From: Nitrospira sp. CR1.2
GTDB lineage: Bacteria > Nitrospirota > Nitrospiria > Nitrospirales > Nitrospiraceae
Length of the DNA: 64,000 nucleotides
NCBI GenBank assembly: GCA_014055495.1
Contig: WIAG01000002.1
Coordinates: forward strand, 62,001 to 126,000
Direction: 5' to 3'
Shown here: piece by piece, positions 19,251 to 29,241 of the stretch
How the letters are laid out: each line of letters starts with the position of its first letter
Numbering within the stretch: position 1 is the stretch's first letter
Notes under the pieces: model-generated
Seen by the model: the letters and a program-made list of their open reading frames with translations, nothing else
Databases searched by the model: none
Told to the model about the DNA's origin: nothing
Position numbers and translations under genes: made by a program

Positions 19251-20225
19251 TCAGGCGGCAGGAACGAGGCGGCTCATCGCCTCGAACTCTCTCTGTCCGG
19301 TCGTAATCCACTCTTCAATCATGCCCGCCATTACAAGAATCCGACTCTCCACCGAATGCAGGCGACGCTCCTCCACAGGTATACGACGCTGAAGGAGCAA
19401 AGAGAGGAAATTCTGAAGGCCGGTGAGAAAGGTCACGAGGACCGTCGCATTCGTCTGCTTCGCCATGCTCTGGAGATGCTCGATTTTCTCCAGCGAACGT
19501 CCAAGGGGCGGTTCCGGTTCGGCGACACCCGCGCCCTCAACTCTCAGCCGACTCACAGACCTGGCGATGCCGGGCAACTCCTGCATCAGTGAATTCAAAC
19601 AGTGCGCATCCGTCTTGTGGAGTTCATCGAGGATCTGTTGAAATGTTGCGGCCTGAATCACTTCTCCTCCCTGACGGGCCTCATGCTCAAACCGCTGAAG
19701 CACCAGTGGAATGAGACTGCGGGACATGTTTGGGTTTGTAGGCTGCCGGTCCTGTAAGGCACGCAGCGCATTCAAGAGGGTCAGGAAATCGATGGCGGGC
19801 TCTGGTGTCGGCGCGGCCTCTGCGGGTGGTTCCAATTCGAGGGCGATACCCGTGGCATCTTTGACGCAGGCAACGACAATCCGGAACTGCTCACGGACCG
19901 TGTTGAAATCCTGTTGGGTGACCGTCGTACGATCTTTGAGCGTTTCAATATAAGGGAGGAGCGCGAACGTGGCCCGCTCGACCTCGGGGAGATCGATCGT
20001 AGCGGCAGAACCGCCCAAACTGGTGATGGCCCGTACGATCACATCGACCAATTGTGCGTGTCGCTCGAAGTCCGGTTGGCTTTCGAGCTCAGTCAGTGCT
20101 GAATGAATCTGCACGAGCCACTCCTGCGCCTCTTGGCCGAATAACTCGATCAGTTCTCTCTGAAAATCGTCTTGGGTTTGTTCTGCGTCCATAAAGAGGG
20201 CAGTATCCAACTTCGATTGATTCAC
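19251..20225 (-). CDS. Stand-alone degenerate Hpt-like protein, paralogous to the C-terminal half of the HD-GYP protein
   Basis: EAQEWLVQIHSALTEL...AITSLGGSAATID; C-terminal half colinear with the HD-GYP protein. Confidence 0.7.
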   Translation of the reverse strand: MNQSKLDTALFMDAEQTQDDFQRELIELFGQEAQEWLVQIHSALTELESQPDFERHAQLVDVIVRAITSLGGSAATIDLPEVERATFALLPYIETLKDRTTVTQQDFNTVREQFRIVVACVKDATGIALELEPPAEAAPTPEPAIDFLTLLNALRALQDRQPTNPNMSRSLIPLVLQRFEHEARQGGEVIQAATFQQILDELHKTDAHCLNSLMQELPGIARSVSRLRVEGAGVAEPEPPLGRSLEKIEHLQSMAKQTNATVLVTFLTGLQNFLSLLLQRRIPVEERRLHSVESRILVMAGMIEEWITTGQREFEAMSRLVPAA

Positions 20226-20255
20226 TCTCCGCTAGGTACGGCGGGCGACACTCTT

Positions 20256-21731
20256 CTATCGCCTCCCGGAACCCAGCTGGGATGCGAGGCCGGCAATCTC
20301 TCCCAACTTCCTCGCGAGGTCTTCGAACCGGCGGGACGATTGCTCGGCCATTTGCTCAGCATCGGCCGTGCGCTGCGCCAACTGCTGAGCGCGCTCTTGT
20401 TCAGCAGCCAACGCCTGTTCCAACTCCTGGATGCGCACGGATCCCTCTTCCAACTGTTTGACTTGCGCGAGCAACAGAGCGCTCGCTTCACGCTCGGCAG
20501 ACAACGCGCCCTCAAGCTCGACCATCTGCGCACGAGTCTTTTCAGCAGTTTCTTCGAGGGCGGGTACCGTACGCGCCACCTTTTCCAACTGCGCCAGCGC
20601 GTTCCGGTGCGTCTCGGATTCTTCGCGCTCTGCCGCGAGCATCCGCTCCAACTCGCGCACACGCTCTTCAACATGTTCGAGGTTGGTGATCTGTTGAACC
20701 AATTGATTTGCAGCCTCCCGCTCTGCCTCCAGATGGGCCTCTAACTCTGCAATTCTTGCCGCGTGGTGTGTCGCATCAGACAGCTGCTGGGACAAGTGCT
20801 CCATACGATTCCGCTCTTCTGCCAGTGCCGCTTCCAATTCTTCGACTCGTTGCCTTTGTCTCGACAGGTCTTCCAGTTGTTGGGTCAGGACAGCCCGCTG
20901 AGCACGTTCATCCATCACGCTCTGCTCCAGCAGTTGCACACGTGAGGTCATCGCCTCGCCTTGTTCCCGCTGTTCGTCTAATGCCTGCCGAACCCGCCGC
21001 ACGTGCTCAAGACTCGATTGCCGTTCCTCCGCGAGCTGTGTTTCGAGCTCAGCAATTCTGGCATCACGCTGAGCCAACAGCGCCTGACTTCGTTCCTCGG
21101 CCTGAGCGGATACATCTCGCGCGCCATCATGATGGATGGAAGTTTCGTCCACAGAGAGTTCATGGCTGAGGGGCAGCACCACCGCCTCCGGCACATTCAT
21201 GGTGATGGGCTCACACGACTGCAGTGCTTCCACACGCTCCTGAAGAATCGGAACAGTGTCTCGCTGAATCGAAAGCACCGGCGCCGCTGGCGTAGACTCG
21301 CTCAGCGCAGACTCTGAAAGGCTTTCCTGATGAGGAGCCTCGGACATGGCCCCAGACTTGTGCGGCCGCTTGCTCAACAGGTCCAATACGCGATCCTTCA
21401 ACGAGGATCCCTGAAACGGTTTCTTCAGCACTCCATCGGCCTTGCAGCTCTCAGCTTGGCGTGACACTTCGTCGTTCACAATCCCGCTGATCAGCAGCAC
21501 CGGAAGGTCCGCCAGATTGGCCTGCCCACGCACGTAGGCGCACACCTCGTAGCCGCTCTTGTCAGGCATGATCACATCAGAGACGACCAAGTCTGGCCGG
21601 TCTTTCGCCAGTAACGCCAGCGCTTCGGATCCGTTTGCCGCCAGAGTGACTCCCATTCCGGCCTCAGTCAAAAGGCGTTCGGCTACTTTACGAACTGCGA
21701 TGCTGTCGTCGGCGATCAAGATCTTTGGCAT
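20256..21731 (-). CDS. Response-regulator receiver domain with long coiled coil
   Basis: MPKILIADDSIAVRKVAERLL..DLVVSDVIMPDKSGYEVCAYVR..GVLKKPF receiver; about 300 aa Glu/Gln/Arg-rich heptad region. Confidence 0.85.
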   Translation of the reverse strand: MPKILIADDSIAVRKVAERLLTEAGMGVTLAANGSEALALLAKDRPDLVVSDVIMPDKSGYEVCAYVRGQANLADLPVLLISGIVNDEVSRQAESCKADGVLKKPFQGSSLKDRVLDLLSKRPHKSGAMSEAPHQESLSESALSESTPAAPVLSIQRDTVPILQERVEALQSCEPITMNVPEAVVLPLSHELSVDETSIHHDGARDVSAQAEERSQALLAQRDARIAELETQLAEERQSSLEHVRRVRQALDEQREQGEAMTSRVQLLEQSVMDERAQRAVLTQQLEDLSRQRQRVEELEAALAEERNRMEHLSQQLSDATHHAARIAELEAHLEAEREAANQLVQQITNLEHVEERVRELERMLAAEREESETHRNALAQLEKVARTVPALEETAEKTRAQMVELEGALSAEREASALLLAQVKQLEEGSVRIQELEQALAAEQERAQQLAQRTADAEQMAEQSSRRFEDLARKLGEIAGLASQLGSGRR

Positions 21732-21756
21732 GTCAATCCTCTACGCAATGTCAGGC

Positions 21757-22236
21757 TCATCCAGCGTGACGGCTCGATGAAACCCCCAGGGTTGCCAGGT
21801 TGATGATAGGAAGCTGTTCACCGGCGGCAACACACAGTCCGGCACAGTCCGGATCGTCGCCGATGTGATACTGTATGGACGAGCGCGACACCATCTGCAA
21901 CGAGGGCACCTCGGGATCGATACGAATGGCCAGCGGTCCGTCCACATGTTTCACGACCAGGCACAAAGACTCGCCTTCCCGCATCGTTCGTTTGAACTTC
22001 TCAGCAAGGTCAAACACCGGCAGACACCCCTCTTCCTGCCGGACCAGCGAGGTCACGAACGGTGTCTCGCTCGGGACTGGAATGGCACCTGTCCATGACA
22101 CAACACCCGCGACCTCTTCGGTCCTCGCGGCCATTCGTTTCCCGGCTACTGCAAACACGACCATATGCTGAGGACGCCCCCCTCCGGTGCCTCTTGTCGC
22201 CGTCGTTTCCTGTTTGCGAAGCTGACCGCGCAACAT
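21757..22236 (-). CDS. CheW-like protein
   Basis: QHMVVFAVAGKRMAARTEEVAGVV...VTSLVRQEEGCLPVFDLAEKF; start inferred inside the longer ORF. Confidence 0.7.
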   Translation of the reverse strand: MLRGQLRKQETTATRGTGGGRPQHMVVFAVAGKRMAARTEEVAGVVSWTGAIPVPSETPFVTSLVRQEEGCLPVFDLAEKFKRTMREGESLCLVVKHVDGPLAIRIDPEVPSLQMVSRSSIQYHIGDDPDCAGLCVAAGEQLPIINLATLGVSSSRHAG

Positions 22237-22258
22237 CCTCGATCCTCGACCGCGGCGA

Positions 22259-22822
22259 TTATCCGGCGTGACCGACCGGGACGGCATCAAGCGTAGCCAC
22301 GGGTAACTGGAGCCGGCCCTCAGTCTCCCCAGATCGGTGCTCTGACAGGCACAATACGAACACATCGAGTGCATTTTTCCGACTCGGGAAATCCAATATC
22401 CAAAATGGGTTGGCAATCAGGGCCACAGAGTCTTTCTCGGCAAACAATCCCAGCAATCGATCACGCTCTGCGCCGCGAAAATGCGCCGGCAGGGGTTGGA
22501 TCATGGTTCGTTCCACATCGACTATTCCCACCACCCTGTCCACGGCAAAGGATCGGCGCTGGTGATCGTGCCCGTACAAAACCACCCTCGTCTCAGCACT
22601 CCGCCCCTGAGACGCCAGCTTCAAACGCCCAGCGAGATCACTGGGCTCGTAGGACGCATCGGCCCAGGTCAGCACCCCATCCCGCCCTACACTTGTCGGT
22701 ATCACGATACCCCGGACCCACTGTGCCGGGAGTGCGATGGAAGAATCCCCGATCAGCGTCACCAGAAATCTGACCGCCTGGCTGCTGGTCAAGGTGACTG
22801 TCTGACTTTGCCTGAGACCCAT
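22259..22822 (-). CDS. Divergent CheW-like protein
   Basis: VRFLVTLIGDSSIALPAQWVRGIVIPTSV...DLAGRLKLASQGRSAETRVVLYGHDHQRRSFAVDRVVGIVDV. Confidence 0.65.
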   Translation of the reverse strand: MGLRQSQTVTLTSSQAVRFLVTLIGDSSIALPAQWVRGIVIPTSVGRDGVLTWADASYEPSDLAGRLKLASQGRSAETRVVLYGHDHQRRSFAVDRVVGIVDVERTMIQPLPAHFRGAERDRLLGLFAEKDSVALIANPFWILDFPSRKNALDVFVLCLSEHRSGETEGRLQLPVATLDAVPVGHAG

Positions 22823-22869
22823 CTGCGACCTTCATTCTGCCAGTAACGGCACGAATCGCCAAAACGTTC

Positions 22870-25800
22870 CTACTTTTCCACCCCGGCTTCACGCCCCGTC
22901 CACTTGCGCACTTCCTGGATTAAGGCCCGCTCTTCGACCGGTTTGGCGATATAGCCGGACGCGCCGACACTGACGGCCATCTGTCGATGTTTTTCTCCTG
23001 CCCGCGTGGTCATCACCAGAATCGGCGTACTGTGGGTCTGAGGCCGCGCGCGAAGAGCCTGAATCACTTCATAGCCATTCAGTTTCGGCATTTCGAGATC
23101 GGTAATGATGAGCTGATACGGCTGCACCATGGCTTTCCGGCACCCTTCTTCGCCGTCGGTCGCCGTGTCCACCCTATACCCGGCAGACTCCAACATCCGA
23201 CCGACGAACTTCCTGATGCTGAGCGAGTCATCGATCAACAGGAGCGGCAATTGAGTGGCCGTGGGCGGTGTTGAATCGGGAGAAACCGGCGGCTCCGGAT
23301 GAGCTGTCAGGCCCAAGGTGTGGCTGTTGGACAACGCGTCATGATACTCGCGCGTCGTCAGGCGGCTGACGTCCAATACGAGAATCACGCGGCCTTCCGG
23401 GTCGATCGTAGCACCGCCGAACACCGACCGTTCATACGGCTTCAGACCGCCCAGAGACTTAATGACGATTTCCTGGCGCCCCAGCAGTTCGTCCACGGCA
23501 CATCCGAGGACGCCGGTGGAGGTCCGTACGACGACCACGGGGGAGACGCCCTGAATGGTGCCTGCTTCCCGGCGGATGAGACTTGCCAGCGGGTGGACTT
23601 CGATCGCCTCGTCCCCGATTTGTAATACGGAGCGATCCCCCATCTGCTGCATCGTCGAGGAGGCGGACATGGTCACTTCCCGCACACTCGGGAGGGGAAT
23701 CGCGTACCGCTCACCGCCGGCCCGCACCACCAACGCCGTCGCGATCAGCAGGGTGAGCGGCAAATGCATCGTAAATTTCGTGCCCTGCCCGTACACCGAC
23801 TCCACCTCGATGTGGCCGTTCATCGTCTCGATGACACGCTTCACCACATCCATACCGACGCCGCGTCCCGCGTGCCCGCCGACGGCGTCAGCGGTGGAGA
23901 AGCCCGGCAAAAAGATAAACTTGATCACTTCACTTTCGGGAAGCGTCTCGGCTACGTCCTGCCTCACCAGACCCAACTTCACCGCCTTCGCTCGGATCTT
24001 TGCGAGGTCGAGGCCGGCCCCATCGTCCTCCACTTCAATGAGCACAGAATTGCCTCGATGGGCGGCGTGAAGATAAATCGTGCCGGCCGCCGGTTTTCCC
24101 TGCGCGACACGGAGGGCCGCCGGCTCGATACCGTGGTACACCGCGTTCCTCACGAGATGAACCAACGGATCGACCAACCGCTCCACAACACCGGTATCGA
24201 TTTCGGTCTGTTCACCGGAGATCACCAAATTGACCTTTTTCCCCGTGGCTCTCGCCATCTCCCGGGCAGCGCGACGAAACCGGGTAAAAGGTGTTCCGAT
24301 CGGCACCATACGCGCGCGCGCGATTTCATCGCGCATGCTCAAGGTCAACTGCTGCAGCGACCCCATGTCGTCTTGCGCGCGGTGGATCGACCCGGACAGC
24401 TGTGCCATGGATTCCGAAATATCGGCGGTCACTTCGCTGATTCGACGCGCCAGAATATTGAAGTCGTCGTACCGATCGAACTCCAGACTGCCGAAATCGC
24501 TGATTCCCGACACCTCCGGAGGTATCCCTCCCTCGGCAGGCGCCGGAGACGGCTGGAAGGAAAAGGTGTGTTTGTCCTCGAAGGTGCGCACGGCATCGGT
24601 CAAACGATTTTTGTTGGCCAGAACCTGCATGGCAAGTTGATTCAACGTCCGAAGACGTTGTTCGAGACGGCCTCGATCGATGACCAATTCGCCGACCAGA
24701 TTCAGCAGGCGTTCCAAACGGTCGCGGCTGACACGGATTACCTCCCGCTCTTCTCCCGTTTTTCCTTCCCCTGATGCGACCGCATCCGCGCCGTCGTTTT
24801 CGGCTGCCTCACTTTCAGATATCACCTCGGTAAGGTTCTGCGAGGACTTAGGTACGGAAGCCACCGCTGGGAACGCACCGCCTAAATTCGTGAGTTCCAG
24901 CAGCGACGCGGCGAACCGCTGTCTGGTTCGACTCAGGAGGGAAGGATCACGCCGCATGAGGCTTCGAATCACATCGATCGCACGGAGTAATACATCCGTA
25001 TGGCCAGGACGAAACTGGAGACGCCCCTCGCGAACCGCCCCCATGAAGTCTTCGATGTGATGGGTCAGATCTCCGATCGATTGGAAACCGACGGTATAGG
25101 CCGACCCCTTCAACGTATGAGCCGTGCGAAACAACTGATGAATCGTGTCCGGATTGGTTGCGTCCTGGTCTACCCGCAACAGATCGGCCTCGAGACTGTC
25201 GAGATACTCCTGAGCCTCCGGAGCGAAATACGAAATCACCTCCGCATCGAGCGAAGGGATCAAGTAGGCTTCGGGCAGTTCTTGGTCGTGATTTGCCGCA
25301 GTGGAGTGGACAGGCACCGCCGACTCCACGGCTTGTGCCGCCCCCGCCTGCAAAGCAACCTGCTCCTGCCGCGCTCCGAATGGTTCGGCGTCGTTGGAAT
25401 GGTTCCCACCCTGCTGCAGATCGTGAAGCATGGCCAGGATACAGGGGACGTCCTGCCGCAACTTCGGCAACTGCTTCGGCTCTCGTGCCATCAACGTCCG
25501 CATCACATCCACGGCATGCCGAATCGTCGCGATCCAATGTGGCGCCATGCCGGCGGTGCCCTCACGGACTGCGGTCATGCAGGTTTCGATCGGATAGGCC
25601 ACATCTCCTACCACCTGACAGCCGACCGTGTAGGCAGACCCCTTGAGCGTGTGCGCGACTCGATACAACTGATGAATCGTATCGGCATCGGCCATGTGTT
25701 GTTCCAACCGCCGGAGCAGCGTCTGAATGGTGTTGAGGTATTCCTCCGCTTCAGGAGAGAAGTAGGACAAGACCTCGTCATCAATGATAGGGATGAGATA

Positions 25801-26250
25801 GTCGTCGGCGGGAGCAGTCAGGGCTTGGACCGAATCTGATGCCGACTCCCTCGCCGCCTCAGGCAGCACAGCGGCACAACGGCGGACAAAGCCTTCGACG
25901 ACTGACGCGTCTTCCCCTCCCCCACGCCCGATGTGGGCGACCTGCGCCCGAAAGGAGACGACAATCTCACGCATGACCTCGATGGCTTGGGGCCATGCGT
26001 CGGGAGCGATCTCCCCGACTCGTTCCAAGGTCTCCTCCAGCAACGCGCCGAGTCGCCCAAGACCTGGAAACCCATACAGCAGCGCCGCCCCCTTCAATTT
26101 GTGTCCGACAGTATGCAAGTCCGCAACGTCGGCGGGGGCAGGAGTCCCCTTATCCTCAGGGTGCAACGCCTTCCAGAACTTGGCCATATCGTCACCGGCT
26201 TCGGCGACGAAGATGCCCAACAGCTGGTCGCGGTCAAAATCAGCGCTCAT
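22870..26250 (-). CDS. cheA: Hybrid CheA-type histidine kinase with three Hpt domains and C-terminal receiver
   Basis: Hpt motifs GHKLKGAA, AHTLKGSAYTVG (x2); N-box HLVRNAVYHGIE; CheW-like domain; C-terminal receiver LLLIDDSLSIRKFVGRML..LIITDLEMPKLNGYEV. Confidence 0.92.
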   Translation of the reverse strand: MSADFDRDQLLGIFVAEAGDDMAKFWKALHPEDKGTPAPADVADLHTVGHKLKGAALLYGFPGLGRLGALLEETLERVGEIAPDAWPQAIEVMREIVVSFRAQVAHIGRGGGEDASVVEGFVRRCAAVLPEAARESASDSVQALTAPADDYLIPIIDDEVLSYFSPEAEEYLNTIQTLLRRLEQHMADADTIHQLYRVAHTLKGSAYTVGCQVVGDVAYPIETCMTAVREGTAGMAPHWIATIRHAVDVMRTLMAREPKQLPKLRQDVPCILAMLHDLQQGGNHSNDAEPFGARQEQVALQAGAAQAVESAVPVHSTAANHDQELPEAYLIPSLDAEVISYFAPEAQEYLDSLEADLLRVDQDATNPDTIHQLFRTAHTLKGSAYTVGFQSIGDLTHHIEDFMGAVREGRLQFRPGHTDVLLRAIDVIRSLMRRDPSLLSRTRQRFAASLLELTNLGGAFPAVASVPKSSQNLTEVISESEAAENDGADAVASGEGKTGEEREVIRVSRDRLERLLNLVGELVIDRGRLEQRLRTLNQLAMQVLANKNRLTDAVRTFEDKHTFSFQPSPAPAEGGIPPEVSGISDFGSLEFDRYDDFNILARRISEVTADISESMAQLSGSIHRAQDDMGSLQQLTLSMRDEIARARMVPIGTPFTRFRRAAREMARATGKKVNLVISGEQTEIDTGVVERLVDPLVHLVRNAVYHGIEPAALRVAQGKPAAGTIYLHAAHRGNSVLIEVEDDGAGLDLAKIRAKAVKLGLVRQDVAETLPESEVIKFIFLPGFSTADAVGGHAGRGVGMDVVKRVIETMNGHIEVESVYGQGTKFTMHLPLTLLIATALVVRAGGERYAIPLPSVREVTMSASSTMQQMGDRSVLQIGDEAIEVHPLASLIRREAGTIQGVSPVVVVRTSTGVLGCAVDELLGRQEIVIKSLGGLKPYERSVFGGATIDPEGRVILVLDVSRLTTREYHDALSNSHTLGLTAHPEPPVSPDSTPPTATQLPLLLIDDSLSIRKFVGRMLESAGYRVDTATDGEEGCRKAMVQPYQLIITDLEMPKLNGYEVIQALRARPQTHSTPILVMTTRAGEKHRQMAVSVGASGYIAKPVEERALIQEVRKWTGREAGVEK

Positions 26251-26297
26251 TGCGTCACTTCACATCCGAGCGGCGACGCCGCTCTTTGAGAGTCTCC

Positions 26298-28172
26298 CTA
26301 CACCAGCTTGAACTGGGCGACCGACGAGTTGAGACCTTCGGCCAGTTTGGCCATGTCTTCGATGGTCAACCGGGTCGAATCTGTCTGCTTCTGGGTCGCC
26401 ACGGCACCGCCGGTAAACTCCTTGATCGCTCGACCGACCTTTTCCGTCGAGGCCGTTTGGTCGGATGCCGCACCGGCGATATTTTGTGCCAATTCGGATG
26501 ACCGCTTCGCGATGTCGGAAATTTCCGCGAACACGTCGCCGGTTCGAAGGGCGGAGGCCGATCCTGCTTCCACCGCCTGAGTTTCGTGCTCCATCGCCAC
26601 CACGGCATCCTGCGTTTCGGTCTGAATGACTTTCACCAGGTCGGCGATTTCGCGGGTCGCTTGGGTGGAACTTTCCGCCAGTTTTCTGACTTGATCGGCG
26701 ACGACCGCGAACCGTGCACCGGCCTCACCTGCGCCCGCCGCCTCGATGGCGGCATTGAGCGCGAGGAGGTTGGTTTGATTGGCGATCTCTCGAATCGTCG
26801 ACACGATCTGTGAGATTTCGAGTGAGCGGTCGCCGAGGCCTTTGACCTGCTTGGACATGCGTTGCACCGCGGAACGAATACTCTGCATGTCGCGCACCGT
26901 TTCCTGCACCGCAACGTTTCCGCGCTCGGTCGCGGACAACACCTGCTTCGCGGACTCGGATGACGCACCGGCTGTGCTGGCGACTTGACGCATACCGGCG
27001 GCCAACTGCTCGACCGCGCCCAAGGTTCGCACCGACTCCTCCGCCTGAGCTCTGGCCGTTCCCGACATCTGCCCGGCCGAATCTCGTAAGGTTCCTGCTG
27101 ACTTGTTTACCCGGTCGGCCGCTTCCCGCACCTGCTTCAACAACTGTCCGAATCGGGCGATCATAAGGTTGAACCCGTCGGCCAGGTTTCCGAACATGTC
27201 GGCCGTCACCTCGCCTCGCTTGGTGAGGTCTCCCTTACCGACCTCGGAGACGAGCACAAGGAATTGCATGAGACGCTTCTGCATGAGGTCGCGTTCTTCT
27301 TCGGTCGACACCAGCGAGGTAATACGGTCGAGCATCGAATTGAATGCGGTGGCCATTTGTCCCAACTCATCGTGCGACTCGATCTTCGCGCGCGCCTGCA
27401 GGTTGCCGCCGGCGGCCTGAGTCGCTACGTTGGCAATGTGTGTAATGTTGCGGGACAAGAACATCGCCAGGAGGTAACCGACGAATAACCCGAGTCCCAC
27501 CGCCACCACACCGCCGACCACAAGAATGAACGTACCGTTGGTCGCGAGCGCCTGCGCATCGTCGTTGAGGTCTTTGGCAATCGCCTCAATGGTCGTCACT
27601 TGCTCGTTGTGTCGCTTCACGACGTTGTCGAACGACGGCGTCAGGTTGACCGTCAGTGCCAGGACACCGAGCGCGCGCATTTGCTCAGCTTGAGATGCGG
27701 AAAGCGTGTTGCGATCGAAACTGTCGGCCAGAGCGCTCAGAGCGCCGGCGGCATCCTGAAAGTATTTCTTCAGAGCCGGCTCGAACAGGGCGAGGTCGGC
27801 CTGTTCGTCTCGCCCCGTCCGCGACACGCGCAGGTTGGTGCTCTTGTAGCGATTGACCGCTTTTTCAATCTCCGCTTTGAGCGCAGGGAGCTTGGCCGCG
27901 TCCTGAGCAAAGTCCCCCTGTTTCGTCGCCGAGGCCACGTCCAGCAGAATTTGATGATGCTTGGTCAGCGCCGTTCCCATCTGAGCAAAATCGGCCAAAG
28001 ATACGGTGTAGTCCGCGTACACCGTTTGGGAGTGCGTACTCAACTGCTGCAGCGTGAACACACCGACACTGGCCATGATCATGATGATGAGACTGACCAG
28101 ACCGAAGCCGAGAAACAGCTTCGATCGTGTCTTCATGTCCTGAAATCGATTCGTGACGCCTTGGCCGATCAT
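26298..28172 (-). CDS. Methyl-accepting chemotaxis protein (periplasmic helical sensor, HAMP, signalling domain)
   Basis: Two TM segments; [51 protein letters not shown] hairpin tip. Confidence 0.92.
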   Translation of the reverse strand: MIGQGVTNRFQDMKTRSKLFLGFGLVSLIIMIMASVGVFTLQQLSTHSQTVYADYTVSLADFAQMGTALTKHHQILLDVASATKQGDFAQDAAKLPALKAEIEKAVNRYKSTNLRVSRTGRDEQADLALFEPALKKYFQDAAGALSALADSFDRNTLSASQAEQMRALGVLALTVNLTPSFDNVVKRHNEQVTTIEAIAKDLNDDAQALATNGTFILVVGGVVAVGLGLFVGYLLAMFLSRNITHIANVATQAAGGNLQARAKIESHDELGQMATAFNSMLDRITSLVSTEEERDLMQKRLMQFLVLVSEVGKGDLTKRGEVTADMFGNLADGFNLMIARFGQLLKQVREAADRVNKSAGTLRDSAGQMSGTARAQAEESVRTLGAVEQLAAGMRQVASTAGASSESAKQVLSATERGNVAVQETVRDMQSIRSAVQRMSKQVKGLGDRSLEISQIVSTIREIANQTNLLALNAAIEAAGAGEAGARFAVVADQVRKLAESSTQATREIADLVKVIQTETQDAVVAMEHETQAVEAGSASALRTGDVFAEISDIAKRSSELAQNIAGAASDQTASTEKVGRAIKEFTGGAVATQKQTDSTRLTIEDMAKLAEGLNSSVAQFKLV

Positions 28173-28268
28173 CGTGCACTCCTCCTTGTTACTGCTGTTC
28201 CAGCGATTCGCCTGCCGCTCGGTCAGCTCCCTCCTCGATCGGCAAACGAACCTGTATGGCGTAGTCGT

Positions 28269-28814
28269 TTAGATCACCGGGAATGCCGCACTGCCTCCGT
28301 CCACCTGCGCAAAGACCTGCGGAACTTCCAGCACTCCCCCGAGACGCTGATCCACGCGAAGCACCGCCGACACACAGGGACGCGCACCGGTAGGCCCGGC
28401 CTGCATGGCGGGCAGCAGTTGCTCCCGTGCGACAGTGTGAATTTCCGGAACATGGTCGACAAGCACGCCGACCTGCCTCGCGCCATGACGGACCACCACC
28501 GCGAACGGCAGCGACGACTGTCCGGTCGAGAGGCCGAGGCTGCCCCGCAAATCCACCAGGGTGATGACGGTTCCCCGTAGGTTGGTCACGCCTGTGAAGT
28601 AGCTAGGCATGCTCGGCACGGCAGTCACGGACTCCACCTCAAAGACTTCACTGACATGGCGAAGATCGATCGCGAACAGTTCGCCGCCGAGCGTCAGCAC
28701 GCACATCCGCAGCGGACGGTCGGTCGACGAAGCGGACGATCTTGATGCGCCGGGGATTCCTGTACCCTGAGCTGACGCGACAGATTGAGATGGAATGGTG
28801 GGGACGTCGCTCAT
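28269..28814 (-). CDS. cheW: CheW-like coupling protein
   Basis: LRMCVLTLGGELFAIDLRHVSEVFEVESVTAVPSMPSYFTGVTNLRGTVITLVDLRGSLG. Confidence 0.9.
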   Translation of the reverse strand: MSDVPTIPSQSVASAQGTGIPGASRSSASSTDRPLRMCVLTLGGELFAIDLRHVSEVFEVESVTAVPSMPSYFTGVTNLRGTVITLVDLRGSLGLSTGQSSLPFAVVVRHGARQVGVLVDHVPEIHTVAREQLLPAMQAGPTGARPCVSAVLRVDQRLGGVLEVPQVFAQVDGGSAAFPVI

Positions 28815-28817
28815 GAG

Positions 28818-29180
28818 TTAATTCAACGCCCGCTTCACTGCGGCGACCAGGTCTTCGGCCTTGAATGGTTTCACCACGTAGCCGTTCGCGCCCTGCTGTT
28901 GCCCCCAAAACTTGTCGCTCTCCTGCCCCTTGGACGTGCACAGCACGATCGGGATCCCCTTGAAGCGGTCGTCACTCTTCAGGTCGCGACAAGCCTGAAA
29001 TCCATTGCGGCCGGGCATCACCACGTCCAACACGATCACATCCGGTTTATCCAATGCCAACTTGTCTTCCAATTTGTCGGCATTGGGATAGGAGACCACC
29101 GTATGGTTAGCGGACTTCAGATACCCTTCGATCAACTGCAACTCGGCGTACGAGTCATCCACGACGACGATCTTACTCAT
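28818..29180 (-). CDS. CheY-like single-domain response regulator
   Basis: MSKIVVVDDSYAELQLIEGYLK..DVIVLDVVMPGRNGFQACRDLK..GYVVKPFKAEDL. Confidence 0.93.
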   Translation of the reverse strand: MSKIVVVDDSYAELQLIEGYLKSANHTVVSYPNADKLEDKLALDKPDVIVLDVVMPGRNGFQACRDLKSDDRFKGIPIVLCTSKGQESDKFWGQQQGANGYVVKPFKAEDLVAAVKRALN

Positions 29181-29241
29181 GCGTGCCCCTCCAAACCGGC
29201 TAAATGTGTGCGACGATCGCTGACCTGCCCAGCGCCTGGAT

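Noticed and set aside
23764-24774. 336-aa plus-strand ORF
   Set aside because: Antisense to the CheA kinase core; shadow ORF.
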